64,000 nt of DNA from an uncultured Prevotellaceae bacterium. GTDB lineage: Bacteria > Bacteroidota > Bacteroidia > Bacteroidales > Bacteroidaceae. The notes under the pieces are model-generated. The model made no database searches. It saw only the letters and a list, made by a program, of their open reading frames with translations, and was not told where the DNA came from. Shown here in pieces: positions 47,211-56,712 of the stretch. Position 1 is the first letter of the stretch; every line of letters begins with the position of its first letter. The position numbers and the translations under genes are program-made. The stretch spans positions 1 to 64,000 of the forward strand of contig CACYYG010000008.1 in assembly GCA_902778535.1 (NCBI GenBank), read 5' to 3'.

Positions 47211-48860
47211 TTACTTTGCGTCCTTCTGACGTATCTCTACGCGGCGTATCTTGCCGCTGATGGTCTTCGGCAGCTCGTCGACGAACTCCACGATACGCGG
47301 ATATTTGTACGGCGCCGTCTCCTTCTTTACATGCTGCTGCAGCTCTTTCACGAGCTCGTCGCCTGCCTTGTCCTTCCACTCCTTGCCCAGTACGACGGTG
47401 GCCTTCACCACCATTCCGCGTATTTCGTCGGGAACGCCGGTGATGGCACACTCCACGACGGCGGGGTGGGTCATCAGTGCGCTTTCCACCTCAAAGGGGC
47501 CGATGCGGTAGCCTGAGCTCTTGATAACGTCGTCGATGCGGCCTTCAAACCAGTAGTAGCCGTCCTCGTCGCGCCAGGCCATGTCGCCCGTGTGGTAGAG
47601 GCCGTCGTGCCAGGCCTCGCGGGTCTTCTCCTCGTCGCGGTAGTAGCACTTGAACAGGCCGATGGGCTTGCGGTCGCCCACTTTTATGACTATCTCGCCC
47701 TTCTCGCCATCCTCACACGAAGTGCCGTCGGCACGAACCAGGTCGATGTCGTACTGGGCATTGGGGATGCCCATCGAGCCTGGCTTTGGCGTCATCCAGG
47801 GGAATGTGCCGAGCGTCATCGTTGTCTCAGTCTGGCCAAAGCCCTCCATGATGTTGAGTCCGATTTTCTCCTTGAGCTTGTCGAATACTGCGGGGTTGAG
47901 GGCTTCGCCTGCCGTACAGCAGTATTCAAGACTGCTCAGGTCGTACTTCGACAAGTCCTCACGAATCATGAAGCGGTAGATGGTGGGAGGAGCACAGAAG
48001 CTCGTCACCTTGTATTTCTCCATCTGCCGCAAGAGCGCGTCGGCGTTGAACTTCTCATGGTCGTAGACGAACACAGTGGCCCCGGCGAACCACTGTCCGT
48101 AGAACTTTCCCCAGACGGCCTTGCCCCATCCGGTATCAGCCACGGTGAGATGCAGCGAACCCTCGTGCAGGTTGTGCCAGAAGACGCCCGTCGTCAGGTG
48201 GCCCATGGCGTAGAGGTAGTCGTGCGCCACCATCTTCGGCTCGCCGCTGGTGCCCGAAGTGAAGTACATCAGCATGGTGTCATCGTTCTCGTTGACAAAG
48301 GCGGGACGCTGGAACTTCGGAGCCTGCTGCCATTCTTTTCTCCAGTTGCGGAATCCTTCCGCCTCACCCAGGGCAATGTACTGCTTCACGGTGGGGCTTT
48401 CGGGCATGGCCAGCTTGATTTGTCCTGTGATATAGTCATCGTCGGCACAAATAATGGCTTTCACCGATGCGCGTGTGTTGCGGTAGACGATGTCATGCTT
48501 TGTCAGCATGTGAGTCGCCGGTATGACGATGGCACCAATCTTGCAAAGTGCCAGCATGATGACCCACCACTCGTAATGGCGCTTCAGAATGAGCATCACT
48601 GGGTCGTTCTTGCCTATTCCCAGCGTCATCAGGTACGAAGCCGCCTGGTCGGTCTGTTCCTTCAGCTCGGCAAAGGTGGTGCGCCGCTCCTCGCCCTTGT
48701 CGTTGGTCCACAGAATCGCCAGTCCGTCGGGTTTCTCTTCCGCCCAGGCATCCATGACGTCGTAGGCGAAGTTGAAGTTCTCGGGGATGATGAATTCCAG
48801 GTTTTTGTTGTAATCCTCTACCGACTCGAAATGAGTCTTTTTCAGAAATCTTTCTACCAT
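47211..48860 (-). CDS. AMP-forming acyl-CoA synthetase
   Basis: Activates a carboxylic acid to its acyl-CoA through an acyl-AMP. It has the adenylation signature YFTSGTSGEPKMV (residues about 200-212), a second core motif GFGQTETT, YHTGDMAWRDEDGYYWFEGR with the hinge Asp, and the C-terminal catalytic lysine region KTISGKIRR. The 549-aa length and overall sequence resemble the medium-chain/acetyl-type synthetases of Bacteroidetes. The substrate cannot be read from the sequence. It lies 10 bp downstream of an HTH-cupin regulator gene, probably as an operon under its control. Confidence 0.9.
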   Translation of the reverse strand: MVERFLKKTHFESVEDYNKNLEFIIPENFNFAYDVMDAWAEEKPDGLAILWTNDKGEERRTTFAELKEQTDQAASYLMTLGIGKNDPVMLILKRHYEWWVIMLALCKIGAIVIPATHMLTKHDIVYRNTRASVKAIICADDDYITGQIKLAMPESPTVKQYIALGEAEGFRNWRKEWQQAPKFQRPAFVNENDDTMLMYFTSGTSGEPKMVAHDYLYAMGHLTTGVFWHNLHEGSLHLTVADTGWGKAVWGKFYGQWFAGATVFVYDHEKFNADALLRQMEKYKVTSFCAPPTIYRFMIREDLSKYDLSSLEYCCTAGEALNPAVFDKLKEKIGLNIMEGFGQTETTMTLGTFPWMTPKPGSMGIPNAQYDIDLVRADGTSCEDGEKGEIVIKVGDRKPIGLFKCYYRDEEKTREAWHDGLYHTGDMAWRDEDGYYWFEGRIDDVIKSSGYRIGPFEVESALMTHPAVVECAITGVPDEIRGMVVKATVVLGKEWKDKAGDELVKELQQHVKKETAPYKYPRIVEFVDELPKTISGKIRRVEIRQKDAK

Positions 48861-48870
48861 ATAGTCTAGT

Positions 48871-49428
48871 TTATTCTACTGTAAATGCTAAGAACTTCAC
48901 CGCCTTGTCGCCCACGGCCAACATGCCGTGCGGCTTCATGGAGTCGAAGTAGATGCTGTCGCCCTCTTCCAGCTCGATGGTCTTGCCGCCGATGTAGAGC
49001 TCCATCTTGCCCTCAAGCACGAGGTTGAACTCCTGTCCGGGATGTGTGTTCTTGTAAATGGTGCGGGCGCCGGGCTTGGGTTCCACGGTGACGATGAACA
49101 CGTCGGCCTTGTGTCCCACGAAACCGCCAACCAGCGACTGATACTTGTAGGCCTTTGTACGCTCGATGCTCATGCCCTGTCCCTTGCGTGTCACGTAGTA
49201 GGATTTCATGTGGGGCGACTCGGCAAAGATGAGCTCTTCGGTCGACACGCCGTACTTGTGGGCTATCTTCATCAGGTTCGAGATGGTGATGTCCAGCTTG
49301 CCGGCTTCTATCTTCTCATACTTCTCCGCGTCGATGCCGATGGTCTCAGCCATCTCGCTAACGGGAATGTCGAGCACATCGCGCAGTCCGCGCAGCCGCT
49401 CGCCAATTTGCTTTAACTGGTCTTCCAT
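48871..49428 (-). CDS. HTH (XRE) transcription regulator with cupin domain
   Basis: An N-terminal Cro/XRE helix-turn-helix (residues about 7-62, IGERLRGLRDVLDIPVSEMAE) is followed by a cupin domain (about 105-185) with GQEFNLVLEGKMELYIGG and DSMKPHGMLAV. The cupin usually senses a small ligand. Its position as the first gene before the acyl-CoA synthetase suggests that it regulates this two-gene operon. 185 aa is typical. Confidence 0.9.
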   Translation of the reverse strand: MEDQLKQIGERLRGLRDVLDIPVSEMAETIGIDAEKYEKIEAGKLDITISNLMKIAHKYGVSTEELIFAESPHMKSYYVTRKGQGMSIERTKAYKYQSLVGGFVGHKADVFIVTVEPKPGARTIYKNTHPGQEFNLVLEGKMELYIGGKTIELEEGDSIYFDSMKPHGMLAVGDKAVKFLAFTVE

Positions 49429-49454
49429 GTTGTGCTTGGTTTAGAATTTGCCTG

Positions 49455-49462
49455 CAAAAATA
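49455..49462 (-). promoter_or_regulatory. -7 element of the HTH-cupin operon
   Basis: The minus strand reads TATTTTTG, 26 bp before the ATG. No clear TTTG is present at -33. Confidence 0.45.
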
Positions 49463-49527
49463 CGAAGTTTTCTTCGATTTAGTGTCATTTTGTCCGGAAA
49501 AAGTGCAGAATGTAAGAAAAAAAGTCG

Positions 49528-49535
49528 TAACTTTG
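49528..49535 (+). promoter_or_regulatory. -7 element of the S24 peptidase gene
   Basis: TAACTTTG lies 16 bp before the ATG at 49552, with a weak -33. It is divergent from the HTH-cupin promoter, so the regulator might act on both sides. Confidence 0.5.
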
Positions 49536-49551
49536 CGCGGACGGAGCTACA

Positions 49552-50529
49552 ATGTGCCGTCCCGACCCTATGACCCGTGAAGAAGTAGACAAAGAGTTGG
49601 AGCTGTTGCGTGCCGCAGGCCTGAATCCGCAGTTGTGCGACACTGAGGTGCCGCTGGTTGACGTGCCCGTGCTGGCAGGCCATCCTGCCGAGAGCGGCGA
49701 CGCCACGGCCAGTGAGTATGTTTTGCTGCCCAAGGAGCTGGTGGGCCGTCATCCCGTGTTTCTGATTGAGGTGGCCGGCCTGTCCATGCACCATGCCGAC
49801 ATCATGCCCGGCGACCGCCTGGAGGTGCAGATGGACAGTGACGCTAACGACGGCGACATCGTCGTGGCCGAGGTGGACGGCGGCTACACGGTGAAGGCCT
49901 TTTTCACCGACAGCAAGGGCCGCCATTGGCTCGTGCCTCAGAACAGCGACTTTGCTCCTATCCTGCTCGACAACCGTCCGTGGCGGATCATCGGCAAGGT
50001 CATCGGTCTGCGCAAGGGCGTGCCCAGAGTGTCCTATATGGACTGCGCCAAGGCAGTGCAGAGTGCCCGCCTCGCTGCTGACGACGTCTCATGCCCCCTG
50101 CCGCCCGAACAGCCGCAGAATGTGGTGTTCAGGCAGTATCACCAGCGGCGGGCGGTCGACTACAACGCCGTGCGACAGGCGGTAGAGCGCGTTGTGGTCA
50201 GGCAGATGCGTCACGCCTACGAATGGTATGCGGCCTACCGTGTGCTGATGGATCTCGGTCTGATAGACGACCCGATGCTGACGCGATTCGCACAGCAGAT
50301 GAATATCTGGTTTCCTGATGCACCGATGCGCTGCTCTGCCGACCGCATGGGCGACTATTTCGTGGGCCACACCGCCAAGGCTTCGACACTGTGGAACATC
50401 GAGCAGTTCCGGCGCGAACAGCGCCGCGGGCAGTCCGTGGGCGCGTTCAGCACACTGCTGCACCGGTGCGAGGAGCTGCGCGCCGTCCTCTTTCCGCTTC
50501 CCCTTCTTGAGCCGGGAATTCCCTTCTAA
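49552..50529 (+). CDS. S24 (UmuD/LexA-like) peptidase with an extra C-terminal domain
   Basis: Residues about 35-155 match the S24 fold. There is a potential self-cleavage Ala-Gly (VLAGHP), the nucleophile Ser in VAGLSMHHADIMPGD, NDGDIVVAEVDG and the catalytic Lys in GGYTVKAFF. No DNA-binding helix-turn-helix is seen in front, so it is more UmuD-like than LexA-like. Residues about 185-325 form a helical domain that I cannot place (Arg/Tyr-rich, RRAVDYNAVRQAVE). An ATG six codons later (49570) is an alternative start. SOS-type regulation is an inference. Confidence 0.7.
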   Translation: MCRPDPMTREEVDKELELLRAAGLNPQLCDTEVPLVDVPVLAGHPAESGDATASEYVLLPKELVGRHPVFLIEVAGLSMHHADIMPGDRLEVQMDSDANDGDIVVAEVDGGYTVKAFFTDSKGRHWLVPQNSDFAPILLDNRPWRIIGKVIGLRKGVPRVSYMDCAKAVQSARLAADDVSCPLPPEQPQNVVFRQYHQRRAVDYNAVRQAVERVVVRQMRHAYEWYAAYRVLMDLGLIDDPMLTRFAQQMNIWFPDAPMRCSADRMGDYFVGHTAKASTLWNIEQFRREQRRGQSVGAFSTLLHRCEELRAVLFPLPLLEPGIPF

Positions 50530-50578
50530 GTCAGCGAGGCTAAGCAGAAAAGCCTCAAGGACCGGATAGAATGTGCGA

Positions 50579-50695
50579 GACGGTCTGGAAAGTTAAAACC
50601 ATGCCATTGTTTTATCGTTCAATGGCATGGTTTTATCAGACCACGACATTGTTTTATCGTTCAATGGCATGGTCTTAACTTTAGCCCAAACCGTC
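50579..50695. repeat. Composite inverted repeat with two similar hairpins upstream of the T9SS genes
   Basis: Hairpin 1 (AAAACCATGCCATTG, 50595-50609, with its exact inverse at 50620-50634) and hairpin 2 (50639-50651 with 50662-50674) share the loop TTTTATCGTT. Both lie within an outer inverted repeat: GACGGTCTGG plus AAAGTTAA on the left, TTAACTTT then CCAAACCGTC on the right. It follows the S24 gene and precedes porP by 40 bp. Confidence 0.85.
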
Positions 50696-50734
50696 AAAAC
50701 TTTTATTTGTCCGTACATAATAAAACGGCAAGAA

Positions 50735-51691
50735 ATGCGTTATTATAGCGTGTTAAGGCGAAGTCTGCTGATTTTGGCCGTTATGCTTGTGGCCTGTTTC
50801 GAGGCCCGTGCGCAGTACGACCCGTCGCTCAGTCATTACTGGGCGATGCAGACTGCATATAACCCTGCTGCGGTGGGCAAACAGAACAAAATCAACGTCA
50901 ACGCCACCTATGCCATGTCGCTGCTGGGCTTTGAACACAACCCTAAGACCATGCTCTCCGTGGCCGACATGCCGTTCTACCTCATTGGCGCATATCACGG
51001 CGTGGGTATCCGCTTTATGACCGATGCCATCGGCCTTTTCACTCATACCAACGTTGCCGCACAGTATGCCTACAAGCAGAAGCTCTTTGGCGGCACGCTG
51101 TCAGTAGGCGTACAGGGCGGTATGCTCAGCGAGAAATTCGACGGCTCGAAGATAGAGGTGGAACAGAAAAACGGTGAGCTGGCCCTGCCCACCTCGCAGG
51201 TAGAGGGCAGCTCGCTTGACTTAGGCGCAGGACTCCACTATCAGCGCAAGAACTGGTATGTCGGCGCTTCGGTCCAGCACCTCACAGCGCCTACCGTGGA
51301 ACTGGGTCAGACCAACCAGATCAAGGTACCCATGTCATATTATTTGACTGCCGGATGCAATATTCGGCTGAGAAACCCGTTATTATCGATACAGCCCTCC
51401 GTACTCGGACAAAGCGACGGCATCAGCCACAGGGCCGACATCACCACGCGGCTCACCTATACGCATGAGGAGAAGATGATGTACGCAGGCGTGGGCTACA
51501 GCCCCTCCAACTCAGTGACGGTGTTCCTGGGAGGCATTTTCCACGGCATCACACTGGGCTATAGCTATGAAGCCTTCACCAACGGCGTCGGCTTGGGCTA
51601 CGGCTCGCACGAGCTTTTCTTGGGCTATCAGACAGATGTCAACCTCTTTAAAAAGGGAAGAAACAGGCACCAGAGTGTCAGAATATTATAA
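50735..51691 (+). CDS. porP: PorP/SprF-family type IX secretion membrane protein
   Basis: The start at 50735 precedes a signal peptide (LLILAVMLVACFEARAQ). The frame reaches back to 50627 but there overlaps the hairpin element. The mature protein begins YDPSLSHYWAMQTAYNPAAVGK, the family hallmark, and continues as an outer-membrane barrel to 318 aa. PorP/SprF proteins bind T9SS components at the outer membrane. It is the first gene of the porP-gldKLMN run, only 3 bp before gldK. Confidence 0.9.
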   Translation: MRYYSVLRRSLLILAVMLVACFEARAQYDPSLSHYWAMQTAYNPAAVGKQNKINVNATYAMSLLGFEHNPKTMLSVADMPFYLIGAYHGVGIRFMTDAIGLFTHTNVAAQYAYKQKLFGGTLSVGVQGGMLSEKFDGSKIEVEQKNGELALPTSQVEGSSLDLGAGLHYQRKNWYVGASVQHLTAPTVELGQTNQIKVPMSYYLTAGCNIRLRNPLLSIQPSVLGQSDGISHRADITTRLTYTHEEKMMYAGVGYSPSNSVTVFLGGIFHGITLGYSYEAFTNGVGLGYGSHELFLGYQTDVNLFKKGRNRHQSVRIL

Positions 51692-51694
51692 GAT

Positions 51695-53176
51695 ATGAAG
51701 AAGAAACTAATCATAGCTATCAGTGCCATAGCTGTCCTGGCCATGGCGAGCTGCTTTGGCGGCAAAGAGACGATGGCTAACGGTGGAGAACTGACGGGCT
51801 CCACTGGTCGCGCGTTTGCAGAGCCGGCACCCTACGGCATGGTGCTCGTCAAGCGCGGACACCTGAAGATGGGCATGGAGAAGAACGACTCGCTGTGGGG
51901 ACGTCAGACGCCTACCAGAGACATCAGCGTGGAAGGATTCTGGATGGACGACACGGAAATCACAAACTCCGAGTACCGCCAGTTTGTGACCTACGTACGC
52001 GACAGCATCATCCGCGAGCGACTGGCCGACCCCAACTACGGCGGCGACGAGACCTACAAGATTGAGGAGGACAAGGACGGTGAGCCCATCAAGCCCTATC
52101 TGAACTGGAAGAAAGCCCTGCCGCGCAAGCCTAATGAGGACGAGCAGCGCGCCTTGGAGAGCGTCTACGTCACCAATCCCGTGACGGGTGAGAAAATGCT
52201 CGATGCCAGTCAGATGAACTACCGCTACGAAATCTACGACTACACAGAGGCTGCCCTGCGCCGCAACCGTGTAGACCCTGAGGAACGCAACCTCGACACC
52301 GACAAGTGGAACGACCAGAAGCAGGGAGGTATCTACGATGAGAAAGTCTTCATTTCGAAGGATACTGCCTATATCGACGATGAGGGAAAGATTCACCGCG
52401 AGACACTGAACCGTGAGTACACCGGACCGTGGGATTTCCTCAACACATACATTGTTAATATTTATCCCGACACAACGTGCTGGGTGAACGACTTTCCCAA
52501 TGCCGACAACGAGATGTATATGCGCAACTACTTCTCAAATTCCGCCTACAACGACTATCCCGTCGTTGGCGTCAGCTGGGAACAGGCCAACGCTTTCTGT
52601 GCCTGGCGCACCGAATTTCTGCTGAAAGGACTCGGCCCCGCCGCCCGCTTCGTGCAGCGTTATCGCCTGCCGACAGAGGCGGAATGGGAGTATGCCGCAC
52701 GCGGCAAGAACCAGAACGAGTTTCCCTGGGAGAACGAGGACGTAGCCTCGGGCAAGGGATGCTTCTTCGCCAACTTCAAGCCCGATGACGGCAACTACAC
52801 GAAGGACGGCAACCTCATCACGTCGAAGGTGGGCATCTACAGCGCCAACAGCAACGGACTCTTCGACATGGCGGGCAACGTGGCCGAATGGACCTCGACC
52901 ATCTACACCGAGGCCGGCGTCGACGCCATGAACGACATCAACCCGCAGCTGAAGTACAACGCCGCCAAGGAAGACCCCTACCGGCTGAAGAAGAAGAGCG
53001 TGCGCGGCGGCTCGTGGAAAGATCCTGAGAGCTACATACGCTCAGCCTGGCGCAGCAGCGAGTACCAGAATCAGCCGCGATCATATATCGGCTTCCGCTG
53101 TGTTCGCAGTCTGGCCAATACCACCAGCGAAAAGGTAAAGCCAGCCAAGGCTACCACGAAGAAAAAAAGGAAATAG
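51695..53176 (+). CDS. gldK: T9SS ring lipoprotein GldK/PorK
   Basis: An outer-membrane lipoprotein (lipobox M-A-S-C, Cys20) with a formylglycine-generating-enzyme-like domain. Landmarks are FWMDDTEITNSEYRQFV (about residues 88-104), VSWEQANAFCAWR, YRLPTEAEWEYAARG, and GGSWKDPESYIRSAWR near the end. With GldN it forms the periplasmic ring of the type IX secretion system. A long acidic insertion (residues about 115-250) is typical of GldK. The C-terminus is very lysine-rich. Confidence 0.95.
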   Translation: MKKKLIIAISAIAVLAMASCFGGKETMANGGELTGSTGRAFAEPAPYGMVLVKRGHLKMGMEKNDSLWGRQTPTRDISVEGFWMDDTEITNSEYRQFVTYVRDSIIRERLADPNYGGDETYKIEEDKDGEPIKPYLNWKKALPRKPNEDEQRALESVYVTNPVTGEKMLDASQMNYRYEIYDYTEAALRRNRVDPEERNLDTDKWNDQKQGGIYDEKVFISKDTAYIDDEGKIHRETLNREYTGPWDFLNTYIVNIYPDTTCWVNDFPNADNEMYMRNYFSNSAYNDYPVVGVSWEQANAFCAWRTEFLLKGLGPAARFVQRYRLPTEAEWEYAARGKNQNEFPWENEDVASGKGCFFANFKPDDGNYTKDGNLITSKVGIYSANSNGLFDMAGNVAEWTSTIYTEAGVDAMNDINPQLKYNAAKEDPYRLKKKSVRGGSWKDPESYIRSAWRSSEYQNQPRSYIGFRCVRSLANTTSEKVKPAKATTKKKRK

Positions 53177-53227
53177 CATCATCGATAGGACGAGATAACG
53201 TTATAACGCAATAAACGAAATAGCAAA

Positions 53228-54058
53228 ATGACTAAATACAGCAAATTCAACGTGATCTACCGCCTGCAGAAATGGCTCGACAGCGTGCCAGGGCAGACGT
53301 TTATGAACTACGCCTACAGCTGGGGCGCCTCCATCGTTATCCTCGGCGCGTTGTTCAAACTCACTCACCTGCCGGGTGCCAACACCATGCTCTTTCTCGG
53401 TATGGGTACTGAGGTGCTGGTGTTCTTCATTGCAGGTTTCGACCGTCCCTTCGACAAGACCGAGGAAGGCAAGGAACTGCCCACACACGTTGCGGCTGAC
53501 GGAGATAATGGTGAGACAGAGAATACGGAAGTTGCCGGTAATGTCGGCGGCGGCACCATCATCATCGGTGGCGGCGGAGTGGCAGAAGGCGCTGGCGGCG
53601 GTGGCAGCATGACTGGCGCAGAAGGTGTCAGCGGTGGTGTCATGAGCGGTGGCGTCATCAGCGGCGGCATCATTGGTGGCGTGGTAGCTCCGCAGCAGCA
53701 GCCCGAACTGCCCGAAATCGACCCGGAGGAGATGGAGGAAGCCACTCAGAACTATGTCGAGCAGCTGAAGAACCTCACCGAGACACTGAAGAAGGTCAGC
53801 GAGCAGAGCGAACGCCTAACCCGCGACAGCGAGGAAATGGAGAACCTCAACCGCACCCTCACAGGCATCTGCAAGGTCTACGAAATGCAGCTGAAGGGCG
53901 CCAGCCAGCAGATTGGCACCATTGACCAGATCAACGAGCAGTCGAAGCGCATGGCTGAGCAGATTGCCGAGCTGAACAGAATCTATACGCGCATGATTGA
54001 GGCCATGACCGTCAACATGCCTACCCAACCTACCACACCTACCACACCTACAAGATAA
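53228..54058 (+). CDS. gldL: T9SS inner-membrane motor protein GldL/PorL
   Basis: Two transmembrane helices (about residues 28-46 and 52-70) with the polar spacer KLTHLPGAN carry the proton channel of the GldLM motor. After them comes a glycine-rich linker of about 60 residues (GGGTIIIGGGG, GGVMSGGVISGGIIGG), then a cytoplasmic coiled coil (about 170-265) and a Pro-Thr tail. The glycine linker is longer and more regular than I would expect. The stop overlaps the gldM start by one base. Confidence 0.95.
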   Translation: MTKYSKFNVIYRLQKWLDSVPGQTFMNYAYSWGASIVILGALFKLTHLPGANTMLFLGMGTEVLVFFIAGFDRPFDKTEEGKELPTHVAADGDNGETENTEVAGNVGGGTIIIGGGGVAEGAGGGGSMTGAEGVSGGVMSGGVISGGIIGGVVAPQQQPELPEIDPEEMEEATQNYVEQLKNLTETLKKVSEQSERLTRDSEEMENLNRTLTGICKVYEMQLKGASQQIGTIDQINEQSKRMAEQIAELNRIYTRMIEAMTVNMPTQPTTPTTPTR

Positions 54059-55617
54059 TGGCAATCAGAAAACGACCCGTCTCTCCACGCCAGAAGATGA
54101 TCAACCTGATGTATGTCGTGTTGATGGCTATGCTGGCATTGAACGTCTCCAACGAGGTGCTCAACGGCTTTGCCATCGTGCAGGAAAGCCTCAACCGCAC
54201 TACGGAGAACGCCACGCAGGAGAATCAGGTCATCTACGACGACTTTGAACAACAGATGGCGGCCAATCCGCAGAAGGTGAAGGAATGGTACGACAAGGCC
54301 ATGCTGGTGAAGGAGATGAGCCAGAAGCTCTACAGCCTCGCCGCTGAGCTGAAAACGGCCATTGCCAAAGAGGCCGACGGCGAAGATGGCGATGCCGACA
54401 GCTTGCAGAACAAGGAAGACCTGGAGGCTGCCAATCAGATTATGCTCGCTCCGGGACGTGGACGTGGCGAGGAACTGAAGAAAGCCATCGACGCCTACCG
54501 CGAGGGCATACTCGCCATGGTCACCGACTCGGTGAAGCGTCAGCATATTGCCAGCGACCTCACTACGGAGGTGCCCAACGGCATCCTCGGCAAGAACTGG
54601 CAGGAGTATATGTTTGAGGCCATGCCCGCCGTAGCTGCCGTCACCATGCTGACGAAGCTGCAGAACGACGTGCGCAATGCCGAGAAAGAAGTGCTGCACA
54701 CACTGGTGCAGAACATCGACGTGAAGGATATCCGCGTCAACCTGCTCGACGCCTTTGTCATTCCCAACTCGCAGACCATCGTGCAGGGCGACCGTTTCTC
54801 TGCCCGCATCGTCATGGCTGCTATCGACACAACGCAGGTGCCTGAAATCTATATCGGCGACCGCAAGGTGGAGCTGCCCGACAATGTCTACGAGACAGTA
54901 TGCAGCCGAACAGGTGATTTCACGCTTTCTGGCTATATCCAGACCATCAACGGCAACGGCGACCCCATTCGCCGCGACTTCTCGCAGAAGTACACCGTGG
55001 TTGAACCCAGCGCCACTGTCAGCGCCGACCTCACCCGTATGCTTTACGCCGGCTACAGCAACCCCATCAGCGTGTCGGTGCCTGGCGTACCGCTGAACAA
55101 GATTTCAGCCTCGATGACAAACGGTACGCTGACGCCCAACGGTGCTGGCAAATACATCGCCCATCCTACGAAAATCGGACAGGACGCCGTCATCACCGTC
55201 ACATCGACAAATACGGGGCGTCCGCAGACAATGGGCACATTCACGTTCCGTGTGCGTAAGCTGCCCGACCCGACACCCTACATTGACATCACCGACGAGG
55301 CTGGCAACCCCGCGCGCTTCAAGGGTGGCAATATGTCAAAGGGTAGCCTGATAGCTGCGGAGAACGTCGGTGCTGCTATCGACGACGGTATCCTCGACAT
55401 TGGCTTCCGCGTGCAGTCATTCCAGACCGTGTTCTTCGACAACATGGGCAATGCCAAACCCATCAACAGCGACGGTTCACGCTTCTCGGCAGCACAGAAG
55501 GATCAGATCCGCAAACTTACCCGTGGTCGCCGCTTCTATATTTCGAGTGTCGTTGCTGTCGGTCCTGACGGCATAGAGCGCACACTGTCTGCCGCAATGG
55601 AAATAAAAGTAAATTAA
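54058..55617 (+). CDS. gldM: T9SS motor shaft protein GldM/PorM
   Basis: The short cytoplasmic start MAIRKRPVSPRQKMINLMYVV leads into one transmembrane helix (about residues 14-33), followed by a long periplasmic part of helical and beta domains (519 aa in all). GldM dimers pass torque from GldL to the GldKN ring. The family's conserved N-terminus (RQKMINLMYVVLMAMLALN) is intact. Translation is coupled to gldL through TAATG. Confidence 0.96.
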   Translation: MAIRKRPVSPRQKMINLMYVVLMAMLALNVSNEVLNGFAIVQESLNRTTENATQENQVIYDDFEQQMAANPQKVKEWYDKAMLVKEMSQKLYSLAAELKTAIAKEADGEDGDADSLQNKEDLEAANQIMLAPGRGRGEELKKAIDAYREGILAMVTDSVKRQHIASDLTTEVPNGILGKNWQEYMFEAMPAVAAVTMLTKLQNDVRNAEKEVLHTLVQNIDVKDIRVNLLDAFVIPNSQTIVQGDRFSARIVMAAIDTTQVPEIYIGDRKVELPDNVYETVCSRTGDFTLSGYIQTINGNGDPIRRDFSQKYTVVEPSATVSADLTRMLYAGYSNPISVSVPGVPLNKISASMTNGTLTPNGAGKYIAHPTKIGQDAVITVTSTNTGRPQTMGTFTFRVRKLPDPTPYIDITDEAGNPARFKGGNMSKGSLIAAENVGAAIDDGILDIGFRVQSFQTVFFDNMGNAKPINSDGSRFSAAQKDQIRKLTRGRRFYISSVVAVGPDGIERTLSAAMEIKVN

Positions 55618-55630
55618 AGCCTAAATAGCG

Positions 55631-56677
55631 ATGAAAAGAATCTTGTTACTGACGATGATAACCCTGATGGCAGCAACTGCCTTCAGCCAGCCGCGCCAGC
55701 GCCGTAACCAGCAGCAACCGGCACGGCAGGCGCAGACGCAACAACAGCAGAACGCACAGCAGGGCGGAATGACGCAGCGCATGAGGATTCAGTATCCCAC
55801 GGCACTCGACATGCCCGAGAATGTGGCGTGGCGTCGCGACATCTATCGCGAGATTGACCTCACGGAGAAGGAGAACGCCGGACTCTACGACCCTGTGGAG
55901 CCGCAGGGCAGGCGCATGAACCTGTTTACCTACGTTTTCAAGCTGGCGCTGAACAACTATATCCCCGTCTACGAGTATAACCTCGACGGCAATGAAGTGC
56001 TGGAGGAATCGGCCAAGGTCGACATGAAGGGCATTCTCGATAACTACAGCATCTACTATACCGAAGAGGGAGGAAAGGTGAAGGTGGACAATAGCGACAT
56101 TCCTTCGGCACAGGTGAAGATGTACTACCTGAAGGAGTGTGCCTACTACAATCAGGCCAACGCTACGTTCCACATCAAGCCTATCGCCTTCTGCCCTGTG
56201 ATGGTGAGTGACGATGACTTCGGCGACAATACGAAGTATCCGCTGTTCTGGGTGAAGTACAGCGACGTAGAGCCCTATCTCAGTCGACAGTCCATCAAGA
56301 TCAGCGATATAAACGACGCTGCCCAGATGAACCTTGACGACTATTTCACGATGAATAAGTACAAGGGAAAGATTTACAAGACAGCCAATCGTTTGGGTAA
56401 GACGCTGGCACAGATTGCCGGCGAAGACAGCACGAAGTATAGTGCTGAGCAGCGCCGCATTGAGGCCGAACTGGAGGCTTTCCGCCAGAATATCTTCGGT
56501 GACCCGGCACGCCGCGACAGTCTCGACAGCATTGCAGCTGCCGACCCGAAGGCTGCCAAAGCCGCACGCGAGCCAAAGAAGAAGCGTGAACGCGGCAGTC
56601 GCAGCGAACGCGCCACATCATCGTCCAGCGGCGGCTCACAGCCAGCACGCGTATCTGTGCGCCGTGAACGTCATTGA
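55631..56677 (+). CDS. gldN: T9SS ring protein GldN/PorN
   Basis: A signal peptide (ending AFSQ), then a Gln/Arg-rich low-complexity stretch (residues about 20-50). The conserved GldN domain follows (WRRDIYREIDLTEKENAGLY, KDFTYVFKLA-like LFTYVFKLALNNY, YYLKECAYYN). The C-terminus is basic and serine-rich. It forms the ring with GldK. 348 aa is in the usual range. It is the last gene of the secretion core. Confidence 0.95.
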   Translation: MKRILLLTMITLMAATAFSQPRQRRNQQQPARQAQTQQQQNAQQGGMTQRMRIQYPTALDMPENVAWRRDIYREIDLTEKENAGLYDPVEPQGRRMNLFTYVFKLALNNYIPVYEYNLDGNEVLEESAKVDMKGILDNYSIYYTEEGGKVKVDNSDIPSAQVKMYYLKECAYYNQANATFHIKPIAFCPVMVSDDDFGDNTKYPLFWVKYSDVEPYLSRQSIKISDINDAAQMNLDDYFTMNKYKGKIYKTANRLGKTLAQIAGEDSTKYSAEQRRIEAELEAFRQNIFGDPARRDSLDSIAAADPKAAKAAREPKKKRERGSRSERATSSSSGGSQPARVSVRRERH

Positions 56678-56712
56678 GCATAGATAAAAACCAATAACCG
56701 ACAAAACTGCTT

